From NCBI RefSeq assembly GCF_900100075.1, contig NZ_FNEG01000002.1, positions 496,001 to 560,000 on the forward strand: a stretch of 64,000 nucleotides of DNA, written 5' to 3'. The DNA comes from Chryseobacterium jejuense (GTDB taxonomy: Bacteria; Bacteroidota; Bacteroidia; Flavobacteriales; Weeksellaceae). Positions 8,317 to 17,130 of this stretch are shown piece by piece. The notes under the pieces are model-generated. The model was not told the origin of the DNA, did not search any database, and saw nothing but the letters and a program-made list of their open reading frames with translations. Numbering within the stretch: the stretch's first letter is position 1; every line of letters starts with the position of its first letter. The translations under genes and the position numbers were made by a program.

Positions 8317-8350
8317 ATTGTTGAATTTTAGGGTATTCTAATTAGGTTTT

Positions 8351-8400
8351 GACTAAAGTCAATGGATTGATGGATATAGTAAAGCGGACTTTAGTCCGCT
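8351..8400. repeat. two-hairpin dispersed repeat, copy 1
   Basis: A short palindrome GACTAAAGTC (8351-8360) is followed 22 bases later by AGCGGACTTTAGTCCGCT (8383-8400). The same arrangement, with paired substitutions, occurs at 59427-59480. Downstream to 8500 the gap is AT-rich and shows no gene. Confidence 0.65.
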
Positions 8401-8500
8401 CTTCTTTATATATTTTTGATTTCACACAGATTTTGTAAATCCTAATTTCCAGTTTCTTATCTGCGTAATTTGCTAAATCTGCGAGACATTTTAAATCATT

Positions 8501-9349
8501 TTAAAAATGAAAAATATCCTTTGCTTTATTGTAAGAGCTTTCAAAGTTTAAAAGATTCAGCTTGTGCTCTGCTTTTTCAACACTCATGAAGTTGATAACC
8601 TGTTCTGTAGGCATATTCCCTACCAAATCATCTTTCGCCATAGGACATCCACCAATTCCTTTGATAGCACTATCGAATCTTCTACAACCTTGATCATAAG
8701 CTGCTTTCAGTTTTGAATAAGACTCTTCATAACGGTTATGAAAGTGTCCTCCAAAATTAATTTCAGGATATTTTGATGGAATTTTCTCAAATAAAAGCGC
8801 AATACTTTCCGGTGTTGCCACTCCTGTTGTATCAGAAAGCAGAATATCTTTCACCCCAATATCTGAGAATCTTTGTGCCCATTGGTCTACATCTTCCCAT
8901 TTCCACATTTCACCATACGGATTTCCAAAAGCCATAGAAAAATAAATATTCAGCTGCTTCCCTTCACTTTTTACCAGTTCAAGCATTTTAATGATCTCAT
9001 CAAAAGCTTCTTCCTGGCTTTTATTGGTATTCCTATGCTGAAAGGTTTCAGAAATAGAGAAAGGAAACCCTAAAATATCTACAGCCTGATGTTTTAATGC
9101 TTTTTCAGCACCTCTATAATTTCCGATAATAGCAGAAACCTTAGTTTTGGAGCGGGATTTATCGATATTTTCAGCCACCTCATCAGAGTCAGCCATCTGT
9201 GGAATTGCTTTTGGAGAAACAAAGCTCAGACAATCCAACACATCAAAGCCAACATCCATTAAGGAGTTGATATAATCTATCTTTTTATCAGTAGGGATAA
9301 ACTCTCCCCATCCCTGCATTGCATCTCTAGGACATTCGGTAAGAAACAT
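8501..9349 (-). CDS. mvaB: hydroxymethylglutaryl-CoA lyase
   Basis: The 282-residue enzyme is a TIM-barrel HMGL-like lyase. It starts with the conserved ECPRDAMQGW, carries SFVSPKAIPQMAD, the metal-binding GGHFHNRYE and the signature SAIKGIGGCPMA with the catalytic Cys loop. It cleaves 3-hydroxy-3-methylglutaryl-CoA to acetyl-CoA and acetoacetate, the last step of leucine breakdown. No other leucine-catabolism gene is adjacent. A -7 box lies 20 bases upstream on the minus strand. Confidence 0.93.
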   Translation of the reverse strand: MFLTECPRDAMQGWGEFIPTDKKIDYINSLMDVGFDVLDCLSFVSPKAIPQMADSDEVAENIDKSRSKTKVSAIIGNYRGAEKALKHQAVDILGFPFSISETFQHRNTNKSQEEAFDEIIKMLELVKSEGKQLNIYFSMAFGNPYGEMWKWEDVDQWAQRFSDIGVKDILLSDTTGVATPESIALLFEKIPSKYPEINFGGHFHNRYEESYSKLKAAYDQGCRRFDSAIKGIGGCPMAKDDLVGNMPTEQVINFMSVEKAEHKLNLLNFESSYNKAKDIFHF

Positions 9350-9368
9350 TTTTACTTTTTGATTTTCT

Positions 9369-9376
9369 CAAATATA
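9369..9376 (-). promoter_or_regulatory. -7 promoter box of the HMG-CoA lyase gene
   Basis: On the minus strand the sequence reads TATATTTG, matching TAnnTTTG, 19 bases before the start codon at 9349. Confidence 0.5.
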
Positions 9377-9509
9377 ATAAAACTAAACTACTTAGTATAC
9401 TGTACATACAAATCTAACATTATTTTGATTTTCAAAGTTTTATATTCGATTTATAATTTCAATAACTGATATTCAGTCGCAAATAATGTATTCTGAGCAT
9501 CAAATTTGC

Positions 9510-9517
9510 TAACTTTG
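9510..9517 (+). promoter_or_regulatory. -7 promoter box of pepT
   Basis: TAACTTTG matches TAnnTTTG. Its position rules against an earlier start codon and supports the ATG at 9539. Confidence 0.55.
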
Positions 9518-9538
9518 TTAAAATTTATGATAAATCTG

Positions 9539-10786
9539 ATGAGTACAATAGAATTCAATCCTTTATGGAAAGAGAAATTACTGAACCGTTTTCTTAGTTA
9601 TGTAAAAATATATTCAACAAGTGATGCAGAGAGTGAAGCAACTCCTTCTACTGAACGCCAGTGGGATATTGCCAACTACATTACTGAAGAATTGAAGACT
9701 ATCGGTTTAGAAAATGTTTCAATTGATGAACACGGTTATATTATGGGCTATGTTCCTTCTAACCTTGAAAATGATGACAGACCAACGATCGGATTCATTT
9801 CACATTATGATACATCACCTGATTTTAGCGGAGAGAATGTAAAACCTCAGGTTTGGGAAAATTATGACGGAAGTGATCTTTTGTTGAACCAGGCTACAGG
9901 ATTCACTTTATCTCCTTCAAGATTTGAAAGCTTAAAAAAATATATCGGGCAAACTTTAATTACTACTGACGGGACTACCCTTCTTGGAGCTGATGATAAA
10001 GCGGGTTGTGCAGAAATTGTAACGGCTGCTGAATATCTTATTGCTCACCCTGAAATTAAGCATGGAAGAATTGCGGTAGGGTTTACTCCTGATGAAGAAA
10101 TCGGAAGAGGTGCACACAAATTTGATGTTGCTAAATTCGGTGCTGAATGGGCCTATACAATGGACGGCGGAGAAGTGGGAGAGCTTGAATATGAGAACTT
10201 TAACGCTGCCGGAGCTGTTGTAAAAATCCACGGATTAAGTGTACACCCTGGATATGCTTATGGTAAAATGATTAATGCAGCTTTACTGGCTGCAGAGTTC
10301 GCTCAAACCCTGCCTGCTAATGAAACCCCTGCAACCACTAAAGGTTTTGATGGGTTCTATCATTTAATGGACATTACAGCTGATATTTCTGAAGCGAAAC
10401 TTCAATACATCATCCGTGATCATGATGCTGATAAATTTGAAGCAAGAAAAAAATTCATGGAAGGAAAAGTGGCTGAATTCAACCAAAAACATGGCGCAGG
10501 AACCGCTGAAGTGGAAATTAAGGAACAATACAGAAACATGAAGCAGCAGTTTGAAGGCAAAATGCACATCGTAGATCTTGCAGCAAAAGCAATGACAGAA
10601 GCTGGTATTGAACCTAAGATCAAAGCGATCAGAGGAGGTACTGATGGTGCTCAACTTTCTTATATGGGACTTCCTTGTCCTAATATCTTCGCTGGAGGAA
10701 TCAACTTCCACGGACCCTATGAATATGTAGCATTGGAAAGTATGGAGAAAGCTACAGGAGTGATTATTAATATCGTAAAAGCTTAA
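9539..10786 (+). CDS. pepT: peptidase T (tripeptidase)
   Basis: The 415-residue enzyme belongs to metallopeptidase family M20B. Visible zinc-site segments are FISHYDTSPD, TLLGADDKAG, FTPDEEIGRG and, at the end, GGINFHGPYEYV; MDGGEVGELEYENF lies before the dimerisation domain (about 210-320). It removes the N-terminal residue from tripeptides in the cytosol. The start MSTIEF at 9539 is preferred because a -7 box lies at 9510-9517. The next gene starts 4 bases after its stop, so the two are probably co-transcribed. Confidence 0.95.
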   Translation: MSTIEFNPLWKEKLLNRFLSYVKIYSTSDAESEATPSTERQWDIANYITEELKTIGLENVSIDEHGYIMGYVPSNLENDDRPTIGFISHYDTSPDFSGENVKPQVWENYDGSDLLLNQATGFTLSPSRFESLKKYIGQTLITTDGTTLLGADDKAGCAEIVTAAEYLIAHPEIKHGRIAVGFTPDEEIGRGAHKFDVAKFGAEWAYTMDGGEVGELEYENFNAAGAVVKIHGLSVHPGYAYGKMINAALLAAEFAQTLPANETPATTKGFDGFYHLMDITADISEAKLQYIIRDHDADKFEARKKFMEGKVAEFNQKHGAGTAEVEIKEQYRNMKQQFEGKMHIVDLAAKAMTEAGIEPKIKAIRGGTDGAQLSYMGLPCPNIFAGGINFHGPYEYVALESMEKATGVIINIVKA

Positions 10787-10790
10787 TAAG

Positions 10791-11357
10791 ATGAAAAAAC
10801 TCTTAGCATTAGCCTTCATCGTATCTTTTGCTTTCGGAAATGCTCAGATCTCTGCATTTCAGAAGGCTGACTCAAAATATGAAAGAAAAAAGGCCGCATT
10901 GTACAACAAATACCCTAAGCCTAATGATCTGAGAACTAAGCTAGAGTGGCTTCTTACGGAAGACAAAATAACATCTTATAAAAATGCACTTGAGAAAATT
11001 TCTGAAGACGATAAGAAAGTATTAGCCAACGATCCACCCGTTAAGACTAAATTGACGAAAGAAGCGGAATATGAAGCTGGAAAAACGGCTTTTCAAAAGT
11101 CATTATATGATGCTGTAGATCTTGTTTTCTTAAACTATGCTTCAGATACTTATAAAGCGACATTAAGCTTTGTAGTAGACTCTAAGGGAAATGCTCTTGA
11201 TGCTCAGGTGAAAGGAAATAATGAAGATGTAAATGCATTTATTGAGGCTGCTTTTTATCGCATAAAAGATAAAGGAAAATGGAAACCCGCTGAAGTCAAC
11301 GGAAAACCGGTATCTTCTACAGTTTCCATCCCGTTAGCATTAAGTTTTAAAAAATAA
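10791..11357 (+). CDS. secreted protein with TonB-C-like domain
   Basis: The 188-residue protein has a signal peptide (MKKLLALAFIVSFAFGNAQ), a Lys-rich helical middle and a C-terminal domain (about 120-188) with LSFVVDSKGNALDAQV, WKPAEVNGKPVSSTVSIPLAL. That resembles the C-terminal domain of TonB but without a membrane anchor or proline-rich spacer. A shorter relative occurs at 22408-22815. It is likely periplasmic. It follows pepT by 4 bases and ends in a strong terminator. Confidence 0.72.
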   Translation: MKKLLALAFIVSFAFGNAQISAFQKADSKYERKKAALYNKYPKPNDLRTKLEWLLTEDKITSYKNALEKISEDDKKVLANDPPVKTKLTKEAEYEAGKTAFQKSLYDAVDLVFLNYASDTYKATLSFVVDSKGNALDAQVKGNNEDVNAFIEAAFYRIKDKGKWKPAEVNGKPVSSTVSIPLALSFKK

Positions 11358-11364
11358 TACAAAC

Positions 11365-11392
11365 AACCCGCTGTCATAGCGGGTTTTCTTTT
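11365..11392 (+). terminator. rho-independent terminator after the pepT operon
   Basis: AACCCGCT and AGCGGGTT pair around the loop GTCAT, followed by TTCTTTTAT. Confidence 0.9.
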
Positions 11393-11540
11393 ATAGCTCC
11401 ATTAATATCAAGGATAAGTCAAAAACATACAACATAAACAGTACTGAAAATCACTATGTTAGAAACAATAATTTAACCTAATTGTTTTGTAGGCTTTAAA
11501 TAATTCACCTAATTTAGATGAAACCTTCAAATTTCTGTTT

Positions 11541-12848
11541 ATGAAAATAAAATCTAACTTATTCAAAATCAGCAGAAAGTTTTATTTCTCTATTCTTTTT
11601 GCTATTTTCTGCGTGTTTCTTTTAACGTCTTGTTCTCAGGATGATCCGGCGGATACTCCTGTTGAAAAAACAACAGAATCCACTGCACTGAAAACCTTGG
11701 GAAATCTGACTTTACAAAAAAATGTGATGATCCTGAATGATGAATCTGTGAACGCAATTTCTTCCCAGGATGAAAGAACTATTACTTTTAACCGTACGAC
11801 TCCCCAAACAGACAGTATTTCGACGGGAACTGTTATTGTAGGTACAAAAATAGATGGTGACCAGGTGAATACGATTCTATCAAAAGTAACTTCCGTTTCT
11901 AAAATAAATAATGGATTTATTGTACAAACCTCCAGTGCTAAGCTTGAGGAATTTATCTACAGCGGAACTTTAAGCGGAGTCTATGACCCTTCAGATAAAT
12001 CGCCGGTTAGCATCAATGGAAAAATGGTTAATTATATTCCCGTAGAAGGATTGGTTTCTAAAGAAATCAATAATAAAATCCTTTCTATAGAAGCTAAAAA
12101 CTTTCAAAATCAAAAAATAGTTGAGTTTAATCGTTTCAATTTTGACAAAACTTTCTCATTTCCATTATCTTCGGCCGGTACATCCAGTGTGAATGTAAAA
12201 GGAGGATTTACCCCTAAAATTGATTATCATATTTCCTTTTCATGGGGTCATTTATCTGATTATTACGTAAACTTTATCATGGATGATATCAAACTTCAGA
12301 GTACGGCAAGCATTGTAGGAAGTCTTGGATATACGGCAAGCACTACAGATTACCTGAATATTCCAATTGTTCCCATTGTACTTGGACCTACTGGGCTCAT
12401 TTTAAGCCCTACCGTTTCTGCGGGTCCATTTGTTGGAGTACAGGCAACAGGAAAAGTACAGGGAAAGCTTCTGGACCTTGAAGGAAATGCCAACTTCCTA
12501 GTGAGCAAAGCTCCGGCCCTGAATATCAATTTACAGAAGAAATCTGACCCTGCCATCACCGGATTGGAAGGAAATCTGTCTGCAGAGGTAGGCCTGGAAG
12601 CAAAAGGAGCTGTAGGGCTCATGTTTGTCACTATACCTATTGCCAATTCAGGATTAAGGGGAAGAGCATCTGCCCTTTCTTCTTTAGGATTAACAGTTAT
12701 CCCTGAAAGAAAAGGTATTTTTTCTGTAAAAGGCAGAATACAGGCGGATATGTTTTATGGTTTTGGAATTGCTCCATTCAGATATGAGGGTACTATTCCT
12801 TTATTAAAAAAAGAATACTTGCTGTATCAAAAGGACTTTATTTTTTAA
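11541..12848 (+). CDS. large lipoprotein of unknown function
   Basis: The 435-residue protein has a long basic, hydrophobic N-terminus ending in LLTSCSQDD, a lipoprotein signal with the acylated Cys near residue 31. The mature part begins with an acidic linker and continues as a beta-rich sequence without Cys; Gly-rich strands (about 230-420) such as GNANFLVSKAP and GLEAKGAVGLMF suggest a beta-sandwich or barrel-like fold. I recognise no family. It is a single-gene unit flanked by terminators. Confidence 0.75.
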   Translation: MKIKSNLFKISRKFYFSILFAIFCVFLLTSCSQDDPADTPVEKTTESTALKTLGNLTLQKNVMILNDESVNAISSQDERTITFNRTTPQTDSISTGTVIVGTKIDGDQVNTILSKVTSVSKINNGFIVQTSSAKLEEFIYSGTLSGVYDPSDKSPVSINGKMVNYIPVEGLVSKEINNKILSIEAKNFQNQKIVEFNRFNFDKTFSFPLSSAGTSSVNVKGGFTPKIDYHISFSWGHLSDYYVNFIMDDIKLQSTASIVGSLGYTASTTDYLNIPIVPIVLGPTGLILSPTVSAGPFVGVQATGKVQGKLLDLEGNANFLVSKAPALNINLQKKSDPAITGLEGNLSAEVGLEAKGAVGLMFVTIPIANSGLRGRASALSSLGLTVIPERKGIFSVKGRIQADMFYGFGIAPFRYEGTIPLLKKEYLLYQKDFIF

Positions 12849-12869
12849 AGAAAAAATGATAATTGTAAG

Positions 12870-12894
12870 AAAGCCACTGTATGAGTGGCTTTTT
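12870..12894 (+). terminator. rho-independent terminator after the lipoprotein gene
   Basis: AAAGCCACT and AGTGGCTTT pair around the loop GTATG and run into TTTTG. Confidence 0.88.
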
Positions 12895-12932
12895 GTACTT
12901 AATAAAAACCCACAGACCCTACTCATTTACAA

Positions 12933-12959
12933 TTGTTTAAGACTATTTCGTTATATTTA
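12933..12959 (+). promoter_or_regulatory. possible promoter of the Cys-rich peptide gene
   Basis: TTG at 12933-12935 and TATATTTA at 12952-12959 are 16 bases apart. The -7 box differs from TAnnTTTG at the last base, so the call is tentative. It lies about 50 bases before the start at 13008. Confidence 0.4.
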
Positions 12960-13007
12960 CAAAGGATGCACAATCCTAAACGATAACATTTAATACCAAA
13001 TTAAACT

Positions 13008-13256
13008 ATGAAACAAATGAAAAAACTTTTGAGAAAGGATCTTTCAACGATTCTTGGTAACGGAATAGACAGCTGCCATATGGGAGGAGATTCTTATAAT
13101 TGCCAGAACGACTGCCAATGTGCCTGGGGAAAAGCCTGTGAAATGTATGAAGACGGAACCCCGGGACAATGTATTTCTGTTGGCGGAGGCGGTGGAGGTA
13201 CTGGCGGCGGAGGCGGATGTATTCCCCCGAACGACTGCACAGAACAGCCTTATTAA
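13008..13256 (+). CDS. Cys-rich peptide with GG-type leader (bacteriocin-like)
   Basis: The 82-residue product starts with a basic, amphipathic leader containing KKLLRKDLSTILGNG, which matches the xKLxKxxLxxIxG(x)G leader shape of the three peptides at 26156-26718. The core (about 20-82) has eight Cys, most in the segments DSCHMGG, NCQNDCQCAWGKAC and GQCIS, then a glycine tract and CIPPNDCTEQPY. This suggests an exported disulfide-rich or otherwise modified peptide. No modification enzyme, peptidase or ABC exporter is nearby. It is followed by a terminator and then a barrel gene and a LytS/LytTR pair. Confidence 0.7.
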   Translation: MKQMKKLLRKDLSTILGNGIDSCHMGGDSYNCQNDCQCAWGKACEMYEDGTPGQCISVGGGGGGTGGGGGCIPPNDCTEQPY

Positions 13257-13278
13257 AATTAAATCAAACAACAATCTA

Positions 13279-13309
13279 TCGGAAGCTATAATGGCTTCCG
13301 ATTTTTTTT
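13279..13309 (+). terminator. rho-independent terminator after the Cys-rich peptide gene
   Basis: TCGGAAGC and GCTTCCGA pair around TATAATG, followed by eight T. Confidence 0.9.
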
Positions 13310-13418
13310 CATTCAAAACAGGATTCTCGTCAAAGGATTTCTGCCATTCATCAAATAAAATTCCCGCTCAGCTTGCAGATCTGTTGTTTTGCATCAAATT
13401 TATAACAGTAATCAATTT

Positions 13419-14015
13419 ATGAAACAACAATTTTTAGCATTCTGCTCATTATTACTATGCATCACATGCTCTATGGAGACACAGGCTCAGCAAACGCCAT
13501 CTTTACACTTTGGAATTAAGGGTGGCGCAAATTTTACAAAAACCTCAACGGAGTCTTCTTCCTTGGAAGGGAAATACGGCTTCGGCTATCAGGCAGGGGT
13601 AATGGCAAGACTGGATATCGGAAGCCTGTATGTACAAGGCGAAACATTATTCAACAAAAGAAAAACTTCCTACGAAGCCAATGGAGGAAATGCTGCAAAA
13701 CTAACATGGAATTCTATTGATATTCCTGTAGTGATAGGATACAAATTCATTAAAACCGATGATTTCAATATAAGAGCATTTGCTGGTGGCGTGTACAGCT
13801 ATGCTTTTAACAATAAGTTATCGATTTCGGAATCCCTGCAGGAAGGTTTTAATAAGTTTGATAAATCCAATATCGGAATTACCGGAGGAATAGGATTAGA
13901 TTATAAAAACTTCACGGTAGATCTTAGGTATGAACATGGGTTATCCAACATCAGTAAGGAGTATAAATCGAAACCTCACAGCTTTAGTCTTGGAATCGGT
14001 TATTTCTTATTCTAA
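13419..14015 (+). CDS. PorT-like outer-membrane beta-barrel protein
   Basis: The 198-residue protein has a signal peptide (MKQQFLAFCSLLLCITC, likely cut after ETQA) and a barrel domain: LHFGIKGGANFTKT, YGFGYQAGVMARL, LYVQGETLFNKR, IDIPVVIGYKF, GGIGLDYKNFTVDLRYEHG, ending FSLGIGYFLF with a C-terminal aromatic as in outer-membrane barrels. MKQQFL at 13419 is preferred over an earlier frame start because the signal peptide begins there. A terminator precedes it and another follows before the histidine kinase gene. Confidence 0.88.
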   Translation: MKQQFLAFCSLLLCITCSMETQAQQTPSLHFGIKGGANFTKTSTESSSLEGKYGFGYQAGVMARLDIGSLYVQGETLFNKRKTSYEANGGNAAKLTWNSIDIPVVIGYKFIKTDDFNIRAFAGGVYSYAFNNKLSISESLQEGFNKFDKSNIGITGGIGLDYKNFTVDLRYEHGLSNISKEYKSKPHSFSLGIGYFLF

Positions 14016-14037
14016 AAACTTGAATTATCTTTGACTG

Positions 14038-14072
14038 ATTAGAAACTGTAAATCTGCAGTTTCTAATTTTTT
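14038..14072 (+). terminator. rho-independent terminator after the barrel gene
   Basis: ATTAGAAACTG and CAGTTTCTAAT form an 11-bp stem with an 8-nt loop and a T-run. Confidence 0.85.
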
Positions 14073-14095
14073 GTAAACTCTCTTCAGACCAACCC

Positions 14096-15148
14096 ATGAC
14101 TAAACCCATTGTTTTCAAAGAATATATTTTCTCTCTCTGTTTCTGGTGTGTTTTTGCTGTTGCCATATGGATCAATTTTCAGGCAAATACGGATCGATTT
14201 ATTGCTCTGCTTCAAACGATAGCCATTGTAATAAGTTCTTTTATATTCACCTATCATCTAACTTATAACCTTCTTCCCAAAGCCTTAAGGGCAAAAAGGA
14301 TGAAGGTCTTCCTGATACAGGCAGTAGTGAACATTTTAATTCTGAGCATTGCTTATTCTTTCACATTCACTTATCTTCAGGTGGCCCCTACAGTTAACCT
14401 GCCTCCTAATTTCTATGATCATTTACCCATTTTATGGCAGGGCTTTTATATGGCTCTTCCTGCTGCATTTATGATCAGTGTAGCTACATGTGGTATTAAA
14501 TTCTATCTTGAGCACAAAAAAATAGAACGGGACCATATTCTCCTTCAGCAAGCTCATTTGGAAAATCAACTTAAGCTGCTTCAGGATCAGATTAATCCAC
14601 ATGTGGTATTTAATATTCTGAACCACATTCATATTCTCATGAAAACAGATACAGCACTTGCTGATTTTTTACTAATGAAATTTTCAGATATTTTACGATA
14701 CCAGCTCTATCATTGCAATCAAAACCTTGTCCCTCTCGACAAAGAAATTGAATATCTCCAAAATCTGGTTGAAGTAGAAAAACTAAGATGGGGAAATGAA
14801 CTGAATGTAGATGCTAATTTAAAAATCAATAATACAAAGGCTTTCATTGCTCCTCTGCTATTGATTCCTTTTATAGAAAACGCTTTTAAGTATGTCTGCA
14901 GACTTCCCGGGCAAACGGGCTATGTGAAAATCTTTTGTAAAGAGGAAAATAATATCCTTTCCTTTTATGTTGAAAATTCATATTCGGAAATGGCTGTTCA
15001 CAAAAAGAAAGATGGCGGTATTGGTCTGCAAAATGTACAGAAACGTCTGAAATTACAGTATCCTGATGCTTATGATCTTAAAATTGAGTCTGATAATCTT
15101 GTCTATAAAGTAACTTTAACCTTAAAACTATCTGAAAATGAGCAATAA
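14096..15148 (+). CDS. LytS-like sensor histidine kinase
   Basis: The 350-residue protein has four hydrophobic segments in its first 140 residues (FSLCFWCVFAVAIWI, LLQTIAIVISSFIFTY, VNILILSIAYSFTFTY, MALPAAFMISVATCG) and then a coiled stretch and the LytS-type kinase domain: His in QINPHVVFNILNHI, N-box LLIPFIENAFKY and G-box GGIGLQNVQKRL. No extracellular sensor domain is visible, so the signal is probably detected within the membrane. It overlaps the response regulator downstream by 11 bases, indicating coupled expression. Confidence 0.92.
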   Translation: MTKPIVFKEYIFSLCFWCVFAVAIWINFQANTDRFIALLQTIAIVISSFIFTYHLTYNLLPKALRAKRMKVFLIQAVVNILILSIAYSFTFTYLQVAPTVNLPPNFYDHLPILWQGFYMALPAAFMISVATCGIKFYLEHKKIERDHILLQQAHLENQLKLLQDQINPHVVFNILNHIHILMKTDTALADFLLMKFSDILRYQLYHCNQNLVPLDKEIEYLQNLVEVEKLRWGNELNVDANLKINNTKAFIAPLLLIPFIENAFKYVCRLPGQTGYVKIFCKEENNILSFYVENSYSEMAVHKKKDGGIGLQNVQKRLKLQYPDAYDLKIESDNLVYKVTLTLKLSENEQ

Positions 15149-15872
15149 TATCCCCAAAATGAAATGCCTGATCGTAGATGATGAACCTCTGGCAAGATTC
15201 CATCTTAAAGAACTGGCAGATCAGATCGATTTTGTATCTGTAGTTGGAACCTGTGCTACTGCTCTGGAAGCTGATGCCAAGGTAAAGGAAAGCGAAATAG
15301 ATCTTATCTTTCTTGATATTAATATGCCTTACCTGAATGGTATTGATTTTTTGGAACAACTTGAAAACCCTCCATTATGTATTTTTACAACCGCTTATTC
15401 TGAGTATGCGCTGGAAGGATTCCGGCTTCAGGTGGTGGATTATATTGTAAAGCCTATTGCCTTTAACCGCTTTTATCAGGCTGTAAATAAAGCACAGCAA
15501 CAGTTTATCATCAATGAAAAATTAAAGAAAAACACTCCTTTGGATGATCCTTTTCTGTATGTAAGACAATCCGATACCTTTATCAAGGTTTCCTGGGTGG
15601 ATATTTTATATATTGAGAGTATGCAGAACTACACCAAGCTGCATTTTAAGGATAAATCGCTGGTTATTCATCAGACAATGAAAGCGATTGAAGAGTCTTT
15701 GCCTTCAGAACATTTTTTCAGGATTCATAAATCATTTTTAATCAACATCATTCATATTGATATGATTTCCGGAGGTCGTTTGTTTATCAATAAAACAGAG
15801 CTTCCTATTTCCCGTACCCGAAAAGAGGAATTACTTAATCAGGTAGTTTACAAGAAGTTAATTAGTAAATAA
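15138..15872 (+). CDS. LytTR-family response regulator
   Basis: At 244 residues it has a receiver domain (about 8-125) with D14-D15 in VDDEP, phospho-acceptor D60 in FLDINMP, TTAYSEYA and VKPIAF, followed by a LytTR DNA-binding domain (about 140-240) with VRQSDTFIKVSWVDILYIES and FFRIHKSFLINI. It is the partner of the kinase just upstream. A start at the internal ATG 15159 (MKCLIVDD) is also possible. Targets are not evident; the outer-membrane barrel and leader-peptide genes upstream are candidates by position. Confidence 0.93.
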   Translation: MSNNIPKMKCLIVDDEPLARFHLKELADQIDFVSVVGTCATALEADAKVKESEIDLIFLDINMPYLNGIDFLEQLENPPLCIFTTAYSEYALEGFRLQVVDYIVKPIAFNRFYQAVNKAQQQFIINEKLKKNTPLDDPFLYVRQSDTFIKVSWVDILYIESMQNYTKLHFKDKSLVIHQTMKAIEESLPSEHFFRIHKSFLINIIHIDMISGGRLFINKTELPISRTRKEELLNQVVYKKLISK

Positions 15873-15957
15873 AAGAAGGAGGCCAGAAGGTGTTGGGGGA
15901 ATTATTCAAGTTAAAAAATAGATCAAATAAATACATTCCGGCCTCTTTTCTCATATT

Positions 15958-16866
15958 TTAAGGTAGATTCCAGCGTAGGGATACAGCCGCATAGAATGTA
16001 CTGGAAAACTTAGGATCTGCAATTTTTTTCTCTTTAAAAATGCTTTTGATCTTTCGCTCACTTTCCGTGAAGCTTCTCACCAGGGTTGAACCTCCCGTTA
16101 TTCCTATACTCAACTTATCATTGATCTTGATTTCCGGTTTTAGACCTGCTGTGATCTGCTGATAACCAAACATAATAGATTTCCCGTCCTTGTTCCTTTC
16201 TACAGTCATTCCACTAAGATTAACCACAGCTTTTAAAGTAAAAGCATCTGAGACTTGATATCCGGCTTCTGCTCCTTCCGGGAAATTAATTCTGAACTTA
16301 ACTCTTCCGCTGGTTTTCCAATCGAAATAGATCCATGGCAGAACCATTGGAGCCCCAAACGCAGTGGTAAGCACCGGCCCGACCCCCAAAGCAAGATTAG
16401 GATTAAAATGTCTGATAAATACGACTCCACCTTGCCCCAGAACATCATCAAAGCTTACTTTTTCCATATCAGTATATACTCCAACTGAAGCCATCATCAT
16501 CATACTCCATTTCTTTCCTAAAGGTCTTACATGCTGCAATCCAACCTGAGCGTTCAGCATCTGATCCGGAAATAACGGAGTTTCATAATTCTTGTGCGAC
16601 ATTTTTGCATAGGAGCCACTCAGTAGCATAGACCAAGCCTTTACCTTACCTTCTTTGTCTTTTTTTACAGATAATGGAATACTCAGCGTAAGGTCTACTC
16701 TTTTAAAATCACTTTTGGAATTGGTTTTTGTGCTGTCTTCCGGACGGATATAATTGGAGGCCGGAATATACTCTGTTTTAAGTTCAGCAGAGATTCCCGA
16801 CTGGGCATTTACCCAATATCCTAACGGCAGCAGACAGCAAAAAGCCGTCAAAAGGTTTCTTTTCAT
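15958..16866 (-). CDS. DUF6268-family outer-membrane beta-barrel protein
   Basis: The 302-residue protein has a signal peptide (MKRNLLTAFCCLLPLGYWVNAQ) and a strand-rich body with segments such as VDLTLSIPLSV, WSMLLSGSYAKMSH, LNAQVGLQHVRPLG, FIRHFNPNLALGVGPVLT and GAPMVLPWIYFDWKTS. These agree with the DUF6268 barrel family of Bacteroidota, and the last residues FYAAVSLRWNLP form a typical closing strand. The likely location is the outer membrane; the function is unknown. It converges on the LytTR gene and stands alone. Confidence 0.82.
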   Translation of the reverse strand: MKRNLLTAFCCLLPLGYWVNAQSGISAELKTEYIPASNYIRPEDSTKTNSKSDFKRVDLTLSIPLSVKKDKEGKVKAWSMLLSGSYAKMSHKNYETPLFPDQMLNAQVGLQHVRPLGKKWSMMMMASVGVYTDMEKVSFDDVLGQGGVVFIRHFNPNLALGVGPVLTTAFGAPMVLPWIYFDWKTSGRVKFRINFPEGAEAGYQVSDAFTLKAVVNLSGMTVERNKDGKSIMFGYQQITAGLKPEIKINDKLSIGITGGSTLVRSFTESERKIKSIFKEKKIADPKFSSTFYAAVSLRWNLP

Positions 16867-16975
16867 ATTCTAAATTTTATGCAAAGAGAACCTTTTGACT
16901 ATTTTTTACAAAAATTACTTGATTAAGTGTCCGAATGGTATGACCAATAGAAATAATGGAAGGATAAAGTTCAAC

Positions 16976-17121
16976 GAGCTGGAAGCCCGAAGAGGGAATC
17001 TGGAAGTTACTATTAGCCTTTTGGATTACTTAAAGTTACCATAAATAGAGTACTACAATCCAGAAAAATCAGAAATACCGGATTAGTTTTTCGGCTTTCA
17101 ATAAATTTACTCTTCTAACTT
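16976..17121. repeat. dispersed imperfect palindromic repeat, copy B (degenerate)
   Basis: GAGCTGGAAG at the left, CTGGAAGTTACTATTAG inside and CTCTTCTAACTTCT at the right match the ends of copies A, C and D, though the centre is diverged. The whole gap from 16867 to 17130 shows no gene. Confidence 0.6.
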
Positions 17122-17130
17122 CTCTACCAC

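Noticed and set aside
15880..15955. Possible terminator between the LytTR gene and the DUF6268 gene
   Set aside because: Only GAGGCC/GGCCTC pair, with a loop of about 50 nt; the T-run is present but the hairpin is weak.
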